From: Candidatus Uhrbacteria bacterium RIFCSPHIGHO2_12_FULL_60_25
GTDB taxonomy: Bacteria; Patescibacteriota; Patescibacteriia; 2-12-FULL-60-25
NCBI GenBank assembly: GCA_001791275.1
Contig: MGEH01000004.1
Location: 1-38,904 of the forward strand
DNA: 38,904 bases
Direction: 5' to 3'
In this document: piece by piece, positions 1 to 10,425 of the stretch
How positions within the stretch are numbered: position 1 is the stretch's first letter
Layout: each line of letters starts with the position of its first letter
Position numbers and translations under genes: made by a program
The notes under the pieces: generated by a model
Databases searched by the model: none
What the model saw: the letters and a program-made list of their open reading frames with translations, nothing else
Told to the model about the DNA's origin: nothing

Positions 1-1
1 C

Positions 2-3000
2 AACAAAGCAGGGGAGCCTGAAGGCGCCGGCATCCCGTACTGCTCGAATTACGTGGACAGGTCGCTCGCGACCGAACTCCTGAAGAAAGATGTTGTGATT
101 GACGCCGGTACCTACGCCTCCCGTGCAACCGGGTTTGGGAACAAGGACTACAGCGGAATGACGATTCCGGATCACTTCCAGATCGTGGACGCGGAGTTGG
201 CGCCCATCGGTTCCATACTGGCGCAAGACCCCCTCACGAGGAGCCGGTACAAGAAGGACTACCGTCTCGCGGTCCCGGTGCCGTACCCCGGCCCGCGCGC
301 GCGACCGGCGAATGCTGACGAGAAAGAGGGATTGACGATTTCATCGGAGTTGAAGGACTCGCTCTGCGTGATCGATCAGACCGGAGGCATCGGGCTCCTC
401 ACCGACACGTCAAACAACCTGAAGAAGATCGGTGGCTGTAGCGCAGCTTCTCCCTGTCTGTGCTGGGTTACGGTGGACCAGTCCCAACCGCCGCAACTCG
501 CGGGCGTCGGTGAGCCGATCACGAGCGACAACCTGAACGTGGTGAACCTCGTGACCCGTTTCCGGCAGTCAACCCAACCCGGACTCGACCCCGTGCTCTC
601 GCGCAGCTTCCCGAACACGCAATGCAAGGCGGCGCCCCAGGGAGATTCGCCGTTCGGCAACGAGTTCGTGATCGAGTGGGACGATACCGTGACCCCGCCC
701 AAACCCAAACGGGTTGCCGACGGGTATGGATCCGTTAAATTCTGCGAGTACGGCGAGGAGTGTGCGTGTACCTACAAGCGCGTGGAGTACGGAGGTCTTT
801 CGAAGTTCTACGAGCCGCTCTCAACGAACGTGTCGAACGCCGTCTGTTCCGGCGGGCCGCGCGACGGGTTACCCTGCGCGCTCGACACGGGAATCCAAAA
901 GAGCGGACAACCGGCGCAAACGGGAGGCCAGACGGGCGGGACGCCGCCCGCCGCAGACTCGACGACGCCGAGTCATTCCGCTCAAGTTCCGTCAACGGGC
1001 GGGGTGCCGGCGCTTCCCGTTGTGGGCGGATGTGGTGAGGGCGGGACGTGCACGCCCGTCTTAAAGAGCACGCTCGTGCGCGGCGTCACGGGCCAGTGCC
1101 TGGAGTACGACACGGCGCGCGTGGTCGCGGGAGACCAGACCCGGCTCGAGTGCCTCACCTGGAGCCCGAACCCCGTGCTCTCGGGCCCTGGCGACACCTA
1201 CCACTGGAGCCCAACGGCAGGCTGGTCGCCGCCCCTGTCCTCCGGTCGTTACTACTGCACGTCGCCGGTACGACCCCCGAGGGACTTTGCGTTGAAACCC
1301 GAAGCGCTCGTTCCGAACGACGAAGACGCGAGCCTCTTGGGCGCGATCGCGGGCGTGCTTGAAGGATTCGGTATTCCATCCATCCCCCTCTCACCTGTCA
1401 TCGGCGGATATATCGGTGCGGCGGTTACTGTCGGGGAAGACAACGAGTACACCCAATACGGGGCCGTTGGGTTTAAACCGAATTCGGCCGGGACCTATGC
1501 GGGAGCCATCAGGCACTTTTGGTATCACGACAAATTCACGTCGGATAAGAGCTGTTCAACGATTTTCGATCCCGCGAACGTGTTCGGGTGCGACGGGAAC
1601 GAGCCGGGCGCATCGCTCGACGGTGGTTTGGCCGAAGGGACGGTAATGGGGAACTGGTGCGAACTCGCCGACGACGATCAGGAACCGATGAGAGACCCGT
1701 CCGTCGTGCGGTTGGTCACGACGGGGTTTGGAGCGAACCGTTCGTACGCGGAGTACGCCGTCCTCCTCGAGCCGTGGCACATCGCGTACGGCGTGAACGG
1801 CGGGCCGTTGCCGGATGCGGACGCGGCTCTCGAGAATTCGCTCGAGGACAACATCGCGTCGTTCCAGTTCAGCGTGCCAGGCGGCAAGATCGGGTGCATG
1901 TACTACGAGGGGTTCGGTGACGCCGGGGGAATGGAGTACGACGACCCGGACTCATTCGGACCGCAGGATAATCAGTGGCACGCCAATTTCCGGAAGTACC
2001 TTGCGGAGGGCGGGGGGAAGTTGGATCGTCGCAATGCCGCCATCGTGACCGAGGACGGGACGCCGGAGGGGGTACCCGTGAAAGTCAAATGCGCGAATCC
2101 GGCCAATGAATCGGACGAAGAGAAGAGCGGGTGCTTCATGAAGACCTGGGAGCTGAATTATCGGGCCGCGGGGCAGGAACGGTTCCAGGCATTCGGTCCG
2201 GACATCGGGCGGATGAGTTTGGACAGTTTGTCGAAGACTCCCGTCTATGGCCGGTGTGATGCCGACCATCCCTGGTTCTCGATCCGGGCGGTCTTTGAAG
2301 ACACCTTCAAGGAGGAGAACGCCAAAGATCCGGAAGACGTGACGCCGAGCAAGCTCGTGGGTCCGTTCCAGCTCGTGGGGTTCTGGGTCACGACCTGCGC
2401 TCCGGGCGACGGGCCATACTACATCTACATGAACGTCAACGTGTCGTCGGCCGACGTGTGCCGCGAGCTCGCGGAGACCATCTCGAAAGACAGCCACGAG
2501 TCGTCCGTGTTCACCGATCGGAATTCCTCGAGGAGCGGGTTCGCGATTCCCCGGAGCGGATTCAGTTGGAACAGCACCAACATTCCCTACGGCGCATCGC
2601 TCGCCACGGGCGACGCGGGCAACGAACCGCTCTTCATGACCGGGGTGAAGCAGGCGGAATCAAATCCGCTCCACCCGCCCGTGTTCACCTTCCCCGGCCA
2701 GACGTACTTCCGTCCCGAGAAGTTCCCCACGTCGAATTGGGGGATGCTCTCGAACGTCTTCGCCCGCATCTACCGGATTTACGGGTACTTCCCACGCGGG
2801 ACGACCCGTGACAGCTGGGCATGCACCGATCCGAAGAGTCCGAATTTCACCGGGTGGTGCCCCACGGACGCCGACGCGGAGGCGTCCAGGCGGTATTGCG
2901 GTCTCGAAGCCAAGTGCGTGAAGGGCGCCACCGGCGGCGGAAACGCGTTCGCCCAAAAAGTCTGCAACAGCTTCAGCGGGACGAATCGCGGACTTGACTG

Positions 3001-5926
3001 TTCGAATGATTCCGACATCTGCCACGTCGCTCCCGTGCAACTGGATGAGCTGAGCGGCACGCTCCGCCCGCAGTTCGCCGCCTGCGAGCGTCGTCAAGTG
3101 GCTGATGAAACGTGGGAGAAATTTACCGTCGGGAAAAATTTGCGGTGCACGGGAGCCGGGTGCCGTACGGACGGCGACTGCAGCACGTGCAAGGATACGG
3201 ACACCGGCTGTAGGCGGGTGACGGCCGTCCAATGCGGCGCCTTCCGGTGTTCAGACACGAGCGTCCGGGGTCCGAGCAAGGTGAACGATGCGAACGGCGC
3301 CTATACGAGCTACTGCACCTCTGAGAAGGAAGAAAGCCAAGAATGCCCGCTCGAGGTCACGGGCGTGAAGTGCGTCAAGCCAACGGCCAGTCGTGACAAC
3401 GGTGTCCGTGTCGCCGCGGCCGGGAGCGGCGTAACCGGCGGCGGATCCCGTGTCACCGCGGCCCTCCGCATTGCCGTCCAGAACGGTGATGGAGACGAAC
3501 CGGGCGATGGCGGCACCCCATCGGGGTGCGATGTTGGTGATCAAATAGACTGCAGTGGAGACTGTAGCTCCGGCCAGACTGGATTGAAAACATGCCTCTC
3601 GAATAGAACGTATGGACAGTGCGTGTGCAAGGACGCGCCCGCGAGCGGAGGCGCAGAAACAACCTGCCTCCTAGGCACTACCCAAAATTGTAATAATGAG
3701 TGCTCGTCCGGCCAGACTGGAATAAAAACGTGTCGCGCAAACGGAACTTATAGCACATGCGCTTGCACGAGCGGAGGCGCACCGGGCGGTGGAACCCCGG
3801 GCGGCGGCGGTGGTACGGCGTCCAATCTGGGCACCTGCGAAGGTTACCCGTGGGCCGAGTGCACGAAAGACGATGACTGCAGCTTCACGGCGCGAAACGC
3901 CTGGCCTGCGGGTATTGCGAACCAAACTTTTAATTGGACAACATCGAATTACGGGGGTCAGTATTCGGACAAGTTTGCGCGGCCGACAACCCCCGGATCA
4001 AATCCCATGTATTACTACTACACTCCTGGCCCATTTTCGGACTTTAGCAGGGGTTGTTGGGATGGTTTTTGCCCGTTGAAAGACGCGTTCCTCCCGGTAA
4101 AGACTGTACCGGCAGAGAGGACCTTTTTCTTCGCAACACGCGTGCGGTACACGGCCGATGACACGCCCATCAAGGGGGGGTGGGACGACCTTGACCTTCT
4201 GAAGACATTCCCTGGTTTTGTGCCGCTCGTGTTTAGTTACTATCCAGATCCTGGGGACGGTACCAGTTATGGTGACATAAGCTCTAATTTTAGCGCTTTA
4301 GAATTATCCGCACTTGATGGCCCGCCGTATATGAGTTGGTCATGGCGTGGTACCCCAAGCGAAAGAGCGAAGGACTTCATCACGATCCACTACGGTGCAT
4401 GCGAACCGCTCGCTGCCATGTTCCGTGATGGGGCGTCAACGTCATCGAAGGGCCTCGGAACCTGCCGCGGCGGGGCGCGGACAGGCGCCACCTGCTTCGC
4501 GGATAATGATTGCCGGCCGCCCGGGATGAGCGGATCTGATTATGATTCATTCCAGACTCAATCGGAGAATTGGTGTAATCCTGTCACAACCGGCGCGCCG
4601 GATTTTGCAAAGAGCTCGAAGAATAGCGCGTGTTGGCCCTCGGGCGCGAGCGACGCAGATTCAAACTCACCGAAACGTGAGGAAGATACGAGGCTTGATA
4701 ACAACATCTGCACGCACCCGCCGGGGTACTGGCCGAGGCCCAACCTGTGCGCTGATCCGAATGATGAGTACTGCGGCCTGTTCGGCTATGACCTCGGCAA
4801 CGTGAGGAGCAGCGTGGACGACGCCACACCGCTCCCAACGGACGTGACGCCCGGCCTCTACACGCCAAAGTACCTGAATTCAAATACGACAGACGTGAAG
4901 GGGAATGCGTTAGATTACAACTACATTGAGTACTACAACCCCGCGCCGCCGCAGATCGCCGCGCCGGACATGCGCGCGTGCACGGGCGGGCAGTGCCGCG
5001 TGAGCGGATTGGGCACGATCGGACTCGACGGCCTGAACGAGGGCATCGTGAACGGCGGGGCTGGCGGCCACGTGGCCACCCTCCGCTTCTACGCCTGGGC
5101 CTCGCACGAGCAGATGCCGCTCCGCCGCGTGACGGTGGACTGGGGCGACGGCAATCAGACCGAGCTCCCGGACGCCTTCATGAAGAACCGCAAGCCGTAC
5201 TGCCAAACGGAGAAGGAGTGCATGGACGCTCCCGGCCTCACGTGCGAGAGCGACGCGGACTGCCCGCCGGGCGCAGTGCCCTGCGTGGCCTGGGGATCGT
5301 GCGCGGATCGCCCGAACGTTCGCTGTTTCCGGGATACGCAATGCGAGTCTGGCGGCGAACCCGGTACCTGCAACCCGCGCGTGGCCTTCGGGAATACGCA
5401 GGAAGCCTGTGATGAGCAGTACTTCGAGTTCCGCCACGCGTACGCGTGCCTCCCGAACAACAAGCCCGCGTCATGCGACGTGAATACAGAACGTTGTTCA
5501 GGGAACCCTCAAGTCGAATGCACGATCGGGTGTACCCCGGGGGACGGCAACTGCTGTCAGAAGGGCGATACGTGTATCCGAAACCTCGTGCCCAAGGGCG
5601 GGTGCTTCGACAGCGGTTCGAACACCTGCCGGTTCACCCCGCGCGTGCTCATCACGGACAACTGGGGGTGGTGCGCGGGCGAGTGCCGGAATGAGTTCTC
5701 CCAGAGCCGCATCCTCGTTGACGCGCTCGGGGCGGAAATCCGGCACCCGAACGGCGGATGCTTCGACGCCTCACGTATCAAGAGCAACGTGGATTTCAAA
5801 ACAGCCATTGGCGTAAATGAATGCAGCATCAACTACCCTGACACGTCCGGTACCACGGGTAGTTCGCAACGCCCCTGGGTCGTGTTCCCGGGCTCCATGC
5901 AGCTCCTTACGGGCGAGGCGCAGTAA
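2..5926 (+). CDS. giant Cys-rich surface or secreted protein, 5' end outside window
   Basis: The frame is open from the first complete codon (position 2), so the true start lies upstream and about 1,974 residues are visible. The protein is rich in Cys, Gly, Asp, Pro and aromatics. Short C-x-DxDC motifs recur near 3840-3890, 4460-4510 and 5220-5390, as in secreted Cys-knot-like repeats. Two Cys-rich modules are duplicated at 3530-3768 and followed by a Gly/Pro/Thr linker (near 3780-3815). A PKD-like strand with the WGDG signature lies near 5130-5160. No membrane anchor or sorting signal is seen at the C-terminus. GC falls in patches around 3540-3760, 3900-4030 and 4250-4330, suggesting a mosaic gene. 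An extracellular structural or adhesive role is inference; no enzyme motif was recognised. Confidence 0.8.
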   Translation, partial: NKAGEPEGAGIPYCSNYVDRSLATELLKKDVVIDAGTYASRATGFGNKDYSGMTIPDHFQIVDAELAPIGSILAQDPLTRSRYKKDYRLAVPVPYPGPRARPANADEKEGLTISSELKDSLCVIDQTGGIGLLTDTSNNLKKIGGCSAASPCLCWVTVDQSQPPQLAGVGEPITSDNLNVVNLVTRFRQSTQPGLDPVLSRSFPNTQCKAAPQGDSPFGNEFVIEWDDTVTPPKPKRVADGYGSVKFCEYGEECACTYKRVEYGGLSKFYEPLSTNVSNAVCSGGPRDGLPCALDTGIQKSGQPAQTGGQTGGTPPAADSTTPSHSAQVPSTGGVPALPVVGGCGEGGTCTPVLKSTLVRGVTGQCLEYDTARVVAGDQTRLECLTWSPNPVLSGPGDTYHWSPTAGWSPPLSSGRYYCTSPVRPPRDFALKPEALVPNDEDASLLGAIAGVLEGFGIPSIPLSPVIGGYIGAAVTVGEDNEYTQYGAVGFKPNSAGTYAGAIRHFWYHDKFTSDKSCSTIFDPANVFGCDGNEPGASLDGGLAEGTVMGNWCELADDDQEPMRDPSVVRLVTTGFGANRSYAEYAVLLEPWHIAYGVNGGPLPDADAALENSLEDNIASFQFSVPGGKIGCMYYEGFGDAGGMEYDDPDSFGPQDNQWHANFRKYLAEGGGKLDRRNAAIVTEDGTPEGVPVKVKCANPANESDEEKSGCFMKTWELNYRAAGQERFQAFGPDIGRMSLDSLSKTPVYGRCDADHPWFSIRAVFEDTFKEENAKDPEDVTPSKLVGPFQLVGFWVTTCAPGDGPYYIYMNVNVSSADVCRELAETISKDSHESSVFTDRNSSRSGFAIPRSGFSWNSTNIPYGASLATGDAGNEPLFMTGVKQAESNPLHPPVFTFPGQTYFRPEKFPTSNWGMLSNVFARIYRIYGYFPRGTTRDSWACTDPKSPNFTGWCPTDADAEASRRYCGLEAKCVKGATGGGNAFAQKVCNSFSGTNRGLDCSNDSDICHVAPVQLDELSGTLRPQFAACERRQVADETWEKFTVGKNLRCTGAGCRTDGDCSTCKDTDTGCRRVTAVQCGAFRCSDTSVRGPSKVNDANGAYTSYCTSEKEESQECPLEVTGVKCVKPTASRDNGVRVAAAGSGVTGGGSRVTAALRIAVQNGDGDEPGDGGTPSGCDVGDQIDCSGDCSSGQTGLKTCLSNRTYGQCVCKDAPASGGAETTCLLGTTQNCNNECSSGQTGIKTCRANGTYSTCACTSGGAPGGGTPGGGGGTASNLGTCEGYPWAECTKDDDCSFTARNAWPAGIANQTFNWTTSNYGGQYSDKFARPTTPGSNPMYYYYTPGPFSDFSRGCWDGFCPLKDAFLPVKTVPAERTFFFATRVRYTADDTPIKGGWDDLDLLKTFPGFVPLVFSYYPDPGDGTSYGDISSNFSALELSALDGPPYMSWSWRGTPSERAKDFITIHYGACEPLAAMFRDGASTSSKGLGTCRGGARTGATCFADNDCRPPGMSGSDYDSFQTQSENWCNPVTTGAPDFAKSSKNSACWPSGASDADSNSPKREEDTRLDNNICTHPPGYWPRPNLCADPNDEYCGLFGYDLGNVRSSVDDATPLPTDVTPGLYTPKYLNSNTTDVKGNALDYNYIEYYNPAPPQIAAPDMRACTGGQCRVSGLGTIGLDGLNEGIVNGGAGGHVATLRFYAWASHEQMPLRRVTVDWGDGNQTELPDAFMKNRKPYCQTEKECMDAPGLTCESDADCPPGAVPCVAWGSCADRPNVRCFRDTQCESGGEPGTCNPRVAFGNTQEACDEQYFEFRHAYACLPNNKPASCDVNTERCSGNPQVECTIGCTPGDGNCCQKGDTCIRNLVPKGGCFDSGSNTCRFTPRVLITDNWGWCAGECRNEFSQSRILVDALGAEIRHPNGGCFDASRIKSNVDFKTAIGVNECSINYPDTSGTTGSSQRPWVVFPGSMQLLTGEAQ
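3530..3768 (+). repeat. tandem pair of Cys-rich modules inside the giant protein gene
   Basis: Two copies of a roughly 33-residue module encode the shared pattern C-xx-(D/E)CSSGQTG(L/I)KTC-xx-N-xTY-xx-C-x-C. The copies lie about 3530-3632 and 3664-3768. The DNA has diverged more than the protein, so the duplication is old or under selection at protein level. Confidence 0.8.
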
Positions 5927-5975
5927 GAAATGACCAATTAGACATTAGGTCAATTACCAGTCACCATATCCCCAT

Positions 5976-6869
5976 ATGCCCAGATTCGAATCAGCCGCCG
6001 CGCGTCCGCTCCCTCCTTCATCGAGAAGGGAAAAGCCGCCGTTGCCTCCATCCCAGCGCGAACCCATGAGCGCCCTCGTGAAGAACGCGAAGGGCGAAGT
6101 TCTCGGACTTCGCACCGATGAGCAGCTCGTCACGAAGACCGAAGCCTATCGCGGCGTGGCCGCGCGGCTTCGTGGCATCAATGCAGAACTCAAGGATATC
6201 GCAGCCGCCGGACGCAAAGGATTCGAGAGGCGTGAGGCGGAATTGAACGCCGAAGCAAAGCGTTTCACCGACTACCTCGACAAGATGGAAAAGGGGGTGA
6301 GCGAGGAGCAGGCCCGCGAGGCGTTCCGCGAAGGCGCGGAGGTCATGGTGGACAATCCGTTCTACACCGAGGAAGTTGCCGAGCTTCGCGATGAGGATAT
6401 CGTCGACATCACGGAGGAACCCGCGGAAGTCGAGGAGGGCGAGCTCGTGTACAACGTGGAAGATCTTCGGAAGGATTACAAGACAATGGCGCTCGAGAAC
6501 CACGCGCTCGGCAAGAAGCTGCAAAAGCTCGAAGCGATCCAGCGCACGATCGTCGAGACGATCAGCAAGATGATGGAACCCGGATTCAAGCACCGGCAGG
6601 CGCTCACGAAGCTCCAGCGAGACGCCATGACCATCGAGGACTACCAGGCGTTCGCTTTTCCGCTCCTTGGCACGGAGATCCAGGAAGCGGGCGACCGTGA
6701 AGAGATCCGGAAGAAGCGGCTCCCGCAGATGCTGGATGCGGTTACGGGACAGATCACGAGGACGTCGGAACAGAAAGTGAAGCTTGCCGAAGAGATCGCG
6801 CGTACGGTGAAGAAAATCCGCGAGCTCGAAAAGGGAGGACAGGCCGGAGGCATGAAGAAAGCGGCGTAG
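5976..6869 (+). CDS. coiled-coil protein of unknown function
   Basis: 297 residues, highly charged and mostly helical, with long Glu/Lys/Arg-rich stretches that predict coiled coil (roughly residues 45-110 and 160-290). An acidic stretch near residues 135-155 separates the two helical parts. No signal peptide, membrane segment or catalytic motif is visible. The first 30 residues are Pro/Arg/Ser-rich and unlike the rest; the ATG at 6066 (MSALVKNAKGEV) is an equally good start and may be the true one, since neither has a Shine-Dalgarno sequence. The gene follows the giant surface protein after about 50 nt and ends at a strong bidirectional terminator. A structural or phage-portal-like role cannot be told from sequence. 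Confidence 0.7.
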   Translation: MPRFESAAARPLPPSSRREKPPLPPSQREPMSALVKNAKGEVLGLRTDEQLVTKTEAYRGVAARLRGINAELKDIAAAGRKGFERREAELNAEAKRFTDYLDKMEKGVSEEQAREAFREGAEVMVDNPFYTEEVAELRDEDIVDITEEPAEVEEGELVYNVEDLRKDYKTMALENHALGKKLQKLEAIQRTIVETISKMMEPGFKHRQALTKLQRDAMTIEDYQAFAFPLLGTEIQEAGDREEIRKKRLPQMLDAVTGQITRTSEQKVKLAEEIARTVKKIRELEKGGQAGGMKKAA

Positions 6870-6893
6870 GCTTTGCGTCAAACAAATACAACG

Positions 6894-6930
6894 ATGCCCC
6901 GTCCCGGTGGTCCACCGGGGCGGGGCATTT
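6894..6930. terminator. bidirectional terminator between convergent genes
   Basis: A nearly perfect 17-bp stem (6894-6910 with 6912-6928, one G-T wobble) with arms ATGCCCCG...CGGGGCAT lies between the ends of the coiled-coil gene and the minus-strand gene. Confidence 0.85.
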
Positions 6931-6936
6931 GATGAG

Positions 6937-7323
6937 TCACACGGCGGGCAGGAACGCCCGGAGTTCGCGCCGCGCATCGCGGATCGCCGCGAGGGCGTCT
7001 GCGGACGTCCGGAAGTCGTGGACCGTGAGTGCGCGAACGCGCTGTTCGAGTTCGCGGACTACGCCGAAGGCGGTTTCGAGCGACACGCCGGTCACGGGAT
7101 AGAGACGGAACACGAGGTTCTGCGCCTCCATCGTGCTTCCGAGGGCGAGGTAGACGGGCCGGAGCTCGTCGACCAAGGCGCGGCGCACGCAGAGCCAGAT
7201 CTTCTCGTCTATCTCGGCGTGGCGGCAGGTTTTGTGCACCGCCGCACCGTCAGTGGGATCCACGTAGTGGTCTCCAGGCGCCACGGCCTGTTCGCACCAG
7301 GCGCAGGTTGGGGATGTCGTCAC
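6937..7323 (-). CDS. small CxxC protein of unknown function
   Basis: 128 residues starting at GTG. The N-terminus has a CAWC pair (residues 7-10) and an HKTCRH stretch about 20 residues later, which could bind one zinc ion. The remainder is helical with no recognised motif. The start is well supported: AAGGAGG lies 7 nt upstream of the GTG, and a TTGACC-17-TAGTCT promoter lies further upstream. It is a single-gene unit convergent with the coiled-coil gene. Function is unknown; a zinc-binding regulatory protein is one possibility. Confidence 0.8.
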   Translation of the reverse strand: MTTSPTCAWCEQAVAPGDHYVDPTDGAAVHKTCRHAEIDEKIWLCVRRALVDELRPVYLALGSTMEAQNLVFRLYPVTGVSLETAFGVVRELEQRVRALTVHDFRTSADALAAIRDARRELRAFLPAV

Positions 7324-7357
7324 GAATCAGCCTCCTTTCAAGAAGGTACAACCGGGA

Positions 7358-7386
7358 AGACTAGCGCAATTTCGCGCTTTGGTCAA
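7358..7386 (-). promoter_or_regulatory. promoter for the small CxxC gene
   Basis: On the minus strand TTGACC (7381-7386), a 17-nt spacer and TAGTCT (7358-7363). Confidence 0.65.
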
Positions 7387-7391
7387 GGCTC

Positions 7392-7420
7392 TGTACAAGA
7401 CACCCGATCCATGCTATTCT
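7392..7420 (+). promoter_or_regulatory. probable promoter for the RRM protein gene
   Basis: TGTACA (7392-7397), a 17-nt spacer and TATTCT (7415-7420) preceded by TGC, an extended -10. It would give a leader of about 170 nt before the RRM gene. Confidence 0.55.
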
Positions 7421-7505
7421 GCCATCCGGATAAAACGTGCGAAGGTCCGTCCGTGCCCTGTCAAAGGGGAGGTCGAAGGGAAGTGGGTCATGCGCAAACG
7501 GTATC

Positions 7506-7556
7506 CGAATGGGCGAAGCCCATTCGTCCGCCAAAGCCCGAAGGGCGACGGCGGAC
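7506..7556 (+). repeat. tandem palindromes in the RRM gene leader
   Basis: Two adjacent hairpins. The first pairs CGAATGGG (7506-7513) with CCCATTCG (7519-7526). The second pairs GTCCGCC (7526-7532) with GGCGGAC (7550-7556) and encloses GCCC-GAA-GGGC (7536-7546). They look like REP-type palindromes and would be transcribed in the RRM leader. Confidence 0.7.
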
Positions 7557-7600
7557 GGTAGCTTCAACCGTTCACTTAGTCACTATCATTCGAAAAACGC

Positions 7601-7879
7601 ATGCCTACCAAGCTGTTTGTCGGAGGTATTCCTTACCGTGCAACGGACGAGGAACTCCGCCAACTCTTCTCCCAGGCCGGCGAAGTGTCCTCCGTGTTCA
7701 TCCCAATGGACCGTGAGACAAATCGCCCACGCGGATTCGCCTTCGTTGAGATGGCGGATGACGCGGCTGCCGAGAAGGCGATCTCGATGTTCGACGGATC
7801 CGACATGGGCGGACGCCGCATCGCGGTCAACAAGGCCCGTCCGATGGAAGAGCGCGCACCTCGCGGTCCTCGCTACTAA
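7601..7879 (+). CDS. single-RRM RNA-binding protein
   Basis: 92 residues forming one RNA recognition motif. RNP2 is LFVGGI (residues 5-10) and RNP1 is RGFAFVEM (about 44-51), both with the aromatic residues that stack on RNA. A short basic tail rich in Arg/Pro/Gly follows. This matches the small glycine-rich-tail RRM proteins of bacteria, which bind single-stranded RNA and in cyanobacteria are cold-induced. The gene stands alone: an extended -10 promoter about 180 nt upstream, a long structured leader, and a strong terminator after it. Role as an RNA chaperone is inferred from the family. Confidence 0.93.
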   Translation: MPTKLFVGGIPYRATDEELRQLFSQAGEVSSVFIPMDRETNRPRGFAFVEMADDAAAEKAISMFDGSDMGGRRIAVNKARPMEERAPRGPRY

Positions 7880-7895
7880 TTCGAGACGTTTGTCT

Positions 7896-7929
7896 AAAGA
7901 AAGCACCCGGTTCGCCGGGTGTTTTCTTT
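7896..7929 (+). terminator. terminator after the RRM gene
   Basis: Stem GCACCCGG (7903-7910) with CCGGGTGT (7915-7922), a TTCG tetraloop, an upstream A-rich arm and a T-rich tail. Confidence 0.9.
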
Positions 7930-7932
7930 CGT

Positions 7933-7961
7933 TTGACACGATGTCAGCAATGGCATATAGT
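7933..7961 (+). promoter_or_regulatory. promoter for nusA-yidC
   Basis: TTGACA (7933-7938), a 17-nt spacer and TATAGT (7956-7961). Transcription would start near 7968, about 46 nt before the nusA ATG. Confidence 0.85.
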
Positions 7962-8013
7962 CCTTGACGTTGACTCGTTCTAGTAGAACGGGTCTCTTTA
8001 TTAGCCACCCCCT

Positions 8014-9321
<1,308 letters not shown>

Positions 9322-9325
9322 TCGT

Positions 9326-10102
9326 ATGGGACAGATCTTCAACGAGTATCTGACACGTCCGATCCTGAACCTGCTCGTGTGGTTGTACGACGTTATCCCC
9401 GGGCAGGACTTGGGGCTTGCGATTATCTTCCTCACGGTGATCGTGAAGGCCGTGCTGTATCCGTTCGCCGTGCAGCAGATCAAGCAGCAGCGCGCGCTCC
9501 AGGCGCTCCAGCCGAAAATCGACGAGGTTCGCAAGCGTCTCGCTGACGATAAAGAAGCGCAGGCGAAGGAGCTCATGGCGCTCTACAAGGCGGAAAAGGT
9601 GAACCCGGCCGCGTCCTGTTTGCCGCTCCTGATCCAGCTCCCGGTCTTCATCGCGCTCTATCACGCGCTCGCGAGCGGACTCAAGTCCGAAGGGTTTTCG
9701 ATGCTCTACCCGTTCGTGCCGAACCCGGGCCAGGTGAACCCGATGCTCTTCGGGTTCGTGGACCTCGCGAAACCGAACTACGTGCTTGCGGTCATCGCCG
9801 GTCTCATTCAGTTCTGGCAGACACGGCAGATCCTGGTCCCGCCGGGCGCCGTCACGCCGCCTCCAAAAGAAGTCGCGGGGAAGGAAGGCGCGAAAGACGA
9901 GAGCATGGCCACCATGATGAACAAACAGATGATGTACGTGATGCCGGTCGTGACCGTCGTGATCGGATTCGGGCTTCCCGGCGGCCTCACGCTCTACTGG
10001 CTCACCATGAGCGCACTCACCGTACTCCAGCAGTGGGTCATGCTGAAGAAACATCCGCTCCCATCAACGGCTCCGCCGATGGTCGCGCCTCCAACTCCTT
10101 AA
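9326..10102 (+). CDS. yidC: membrane protein insertase YidC/Oxa1
   Basis: 258 residues of the short Oxa1 type, without the large periplasmic domain of proteobacterial YidC. It has a first membrane segment (LGLAIIFLTVIVKAVLYPF), a positively charged cytoplasmic hairpin, the family stretch CLPLLIQLPVFIALYHAL, and later membrane segments (about residues 150-165 and 210-235). YidC inserts and folds inner-membrane proteins alone or with SecYEG. It lies 4 nt after nusA and shares its promoter. This arrangement differs from the common rpmH-rnpA-yidC cluster. Confidence 0.96.
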   Translation: MGQIFNEYLTRPILNLLVWLYDVIPGQDLGLAIIFLTVIVKAVLYPFAVQQIKQQRALQALQPKIDEVRKRLADDKEAQAKELMALYKAEKVNPAASCLPLLIQLPVFIALYHALASGLKSEGFSMLYPFVPNPGQVNPMLFGFVDLAKPNYVLAVIAGLIQFWQTRQILVPPGAVTPPPKEVAGKEGAKDESMATMMNKQMMYVMPVVTVVIGFGLPGGLTLYWLTMSALTVLQQWVMLKKHPLPSTAPPMVAPPTP

Positions 10103-10104
10103 GA

Positions 10105-10374
10105 GTCATCCCGAGCGAGGCACCACACCCCAGGTGTCATCCCGAGCGAAGGGCCGTCCGCGGCCCGAAGTCGAGGGACCCCTTTCCCGTTACGTCACAT
10201 ACCAAACGGTATGGCGTCATGTCTCAACTCACTCCTCATCTTGGCAGAAAGGAACGTTCGGGGGCCCTTCATAAAAAATTCATCGCTTACTACAATCCCC
10301 TTTGGATCGAATCGGCCCCGTAGCTCTTACGGAAAAGGGGTCCCTCGACTCCGCTTCGCTTCGCTCGGGATGAC
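10105..10374. repeat. long interrupted inverted repeat of the GTCATCCCGAGCG family
   Basis: A partial copy (10105-10120) and a full copy (10136-10190) of a dispersed element beginning GTCATCCCGAGCGAAGG face an inverted copy at 10330-10374. Outer arms pair GTCATCCCGAGCG with its complement; inner arms pair AGTCGAGGGACCCCTTT with its complement. The roughly 140 nt between the arms hold no convincing gene. This fills the 323-nt gap between yidC and the PRC-barrel gene and could fold into a cruciform or terminate transcription. Confidence 0.8.
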
Positions 10375-10388
10375 AAAGAGAGGTTGAG

Positions 10389-10417
10389 ATGACAAGCTGC
10401 GGACACCGCTCTATCCT
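10389..10417 (+). promoter_or_regulatory. promoter for the PRC-barrel operon, probably leaderless
   Basis: ATGACA (10389-10394), a 17-nt spacer and TATCCT (10412-10417). Only 8 nt separate the -10 box from the ATG at 10426, so the transcript should start at or beside the start codon. Confidence 0.65.
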
Positions 10418-10425
10418 GTCCCCGT

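Noticed and set aside
7490-7561. Short frame of 23 residues in the RRM leader
   Set aside because: It is made almost wholly of two palindromes; a leader peptide is possible but unsupported.
10033-10323. 96-residue frame across the yidC end and the inverted repeat
   Set aside because: Composed of the yidC end in another frame and repeat sequence.
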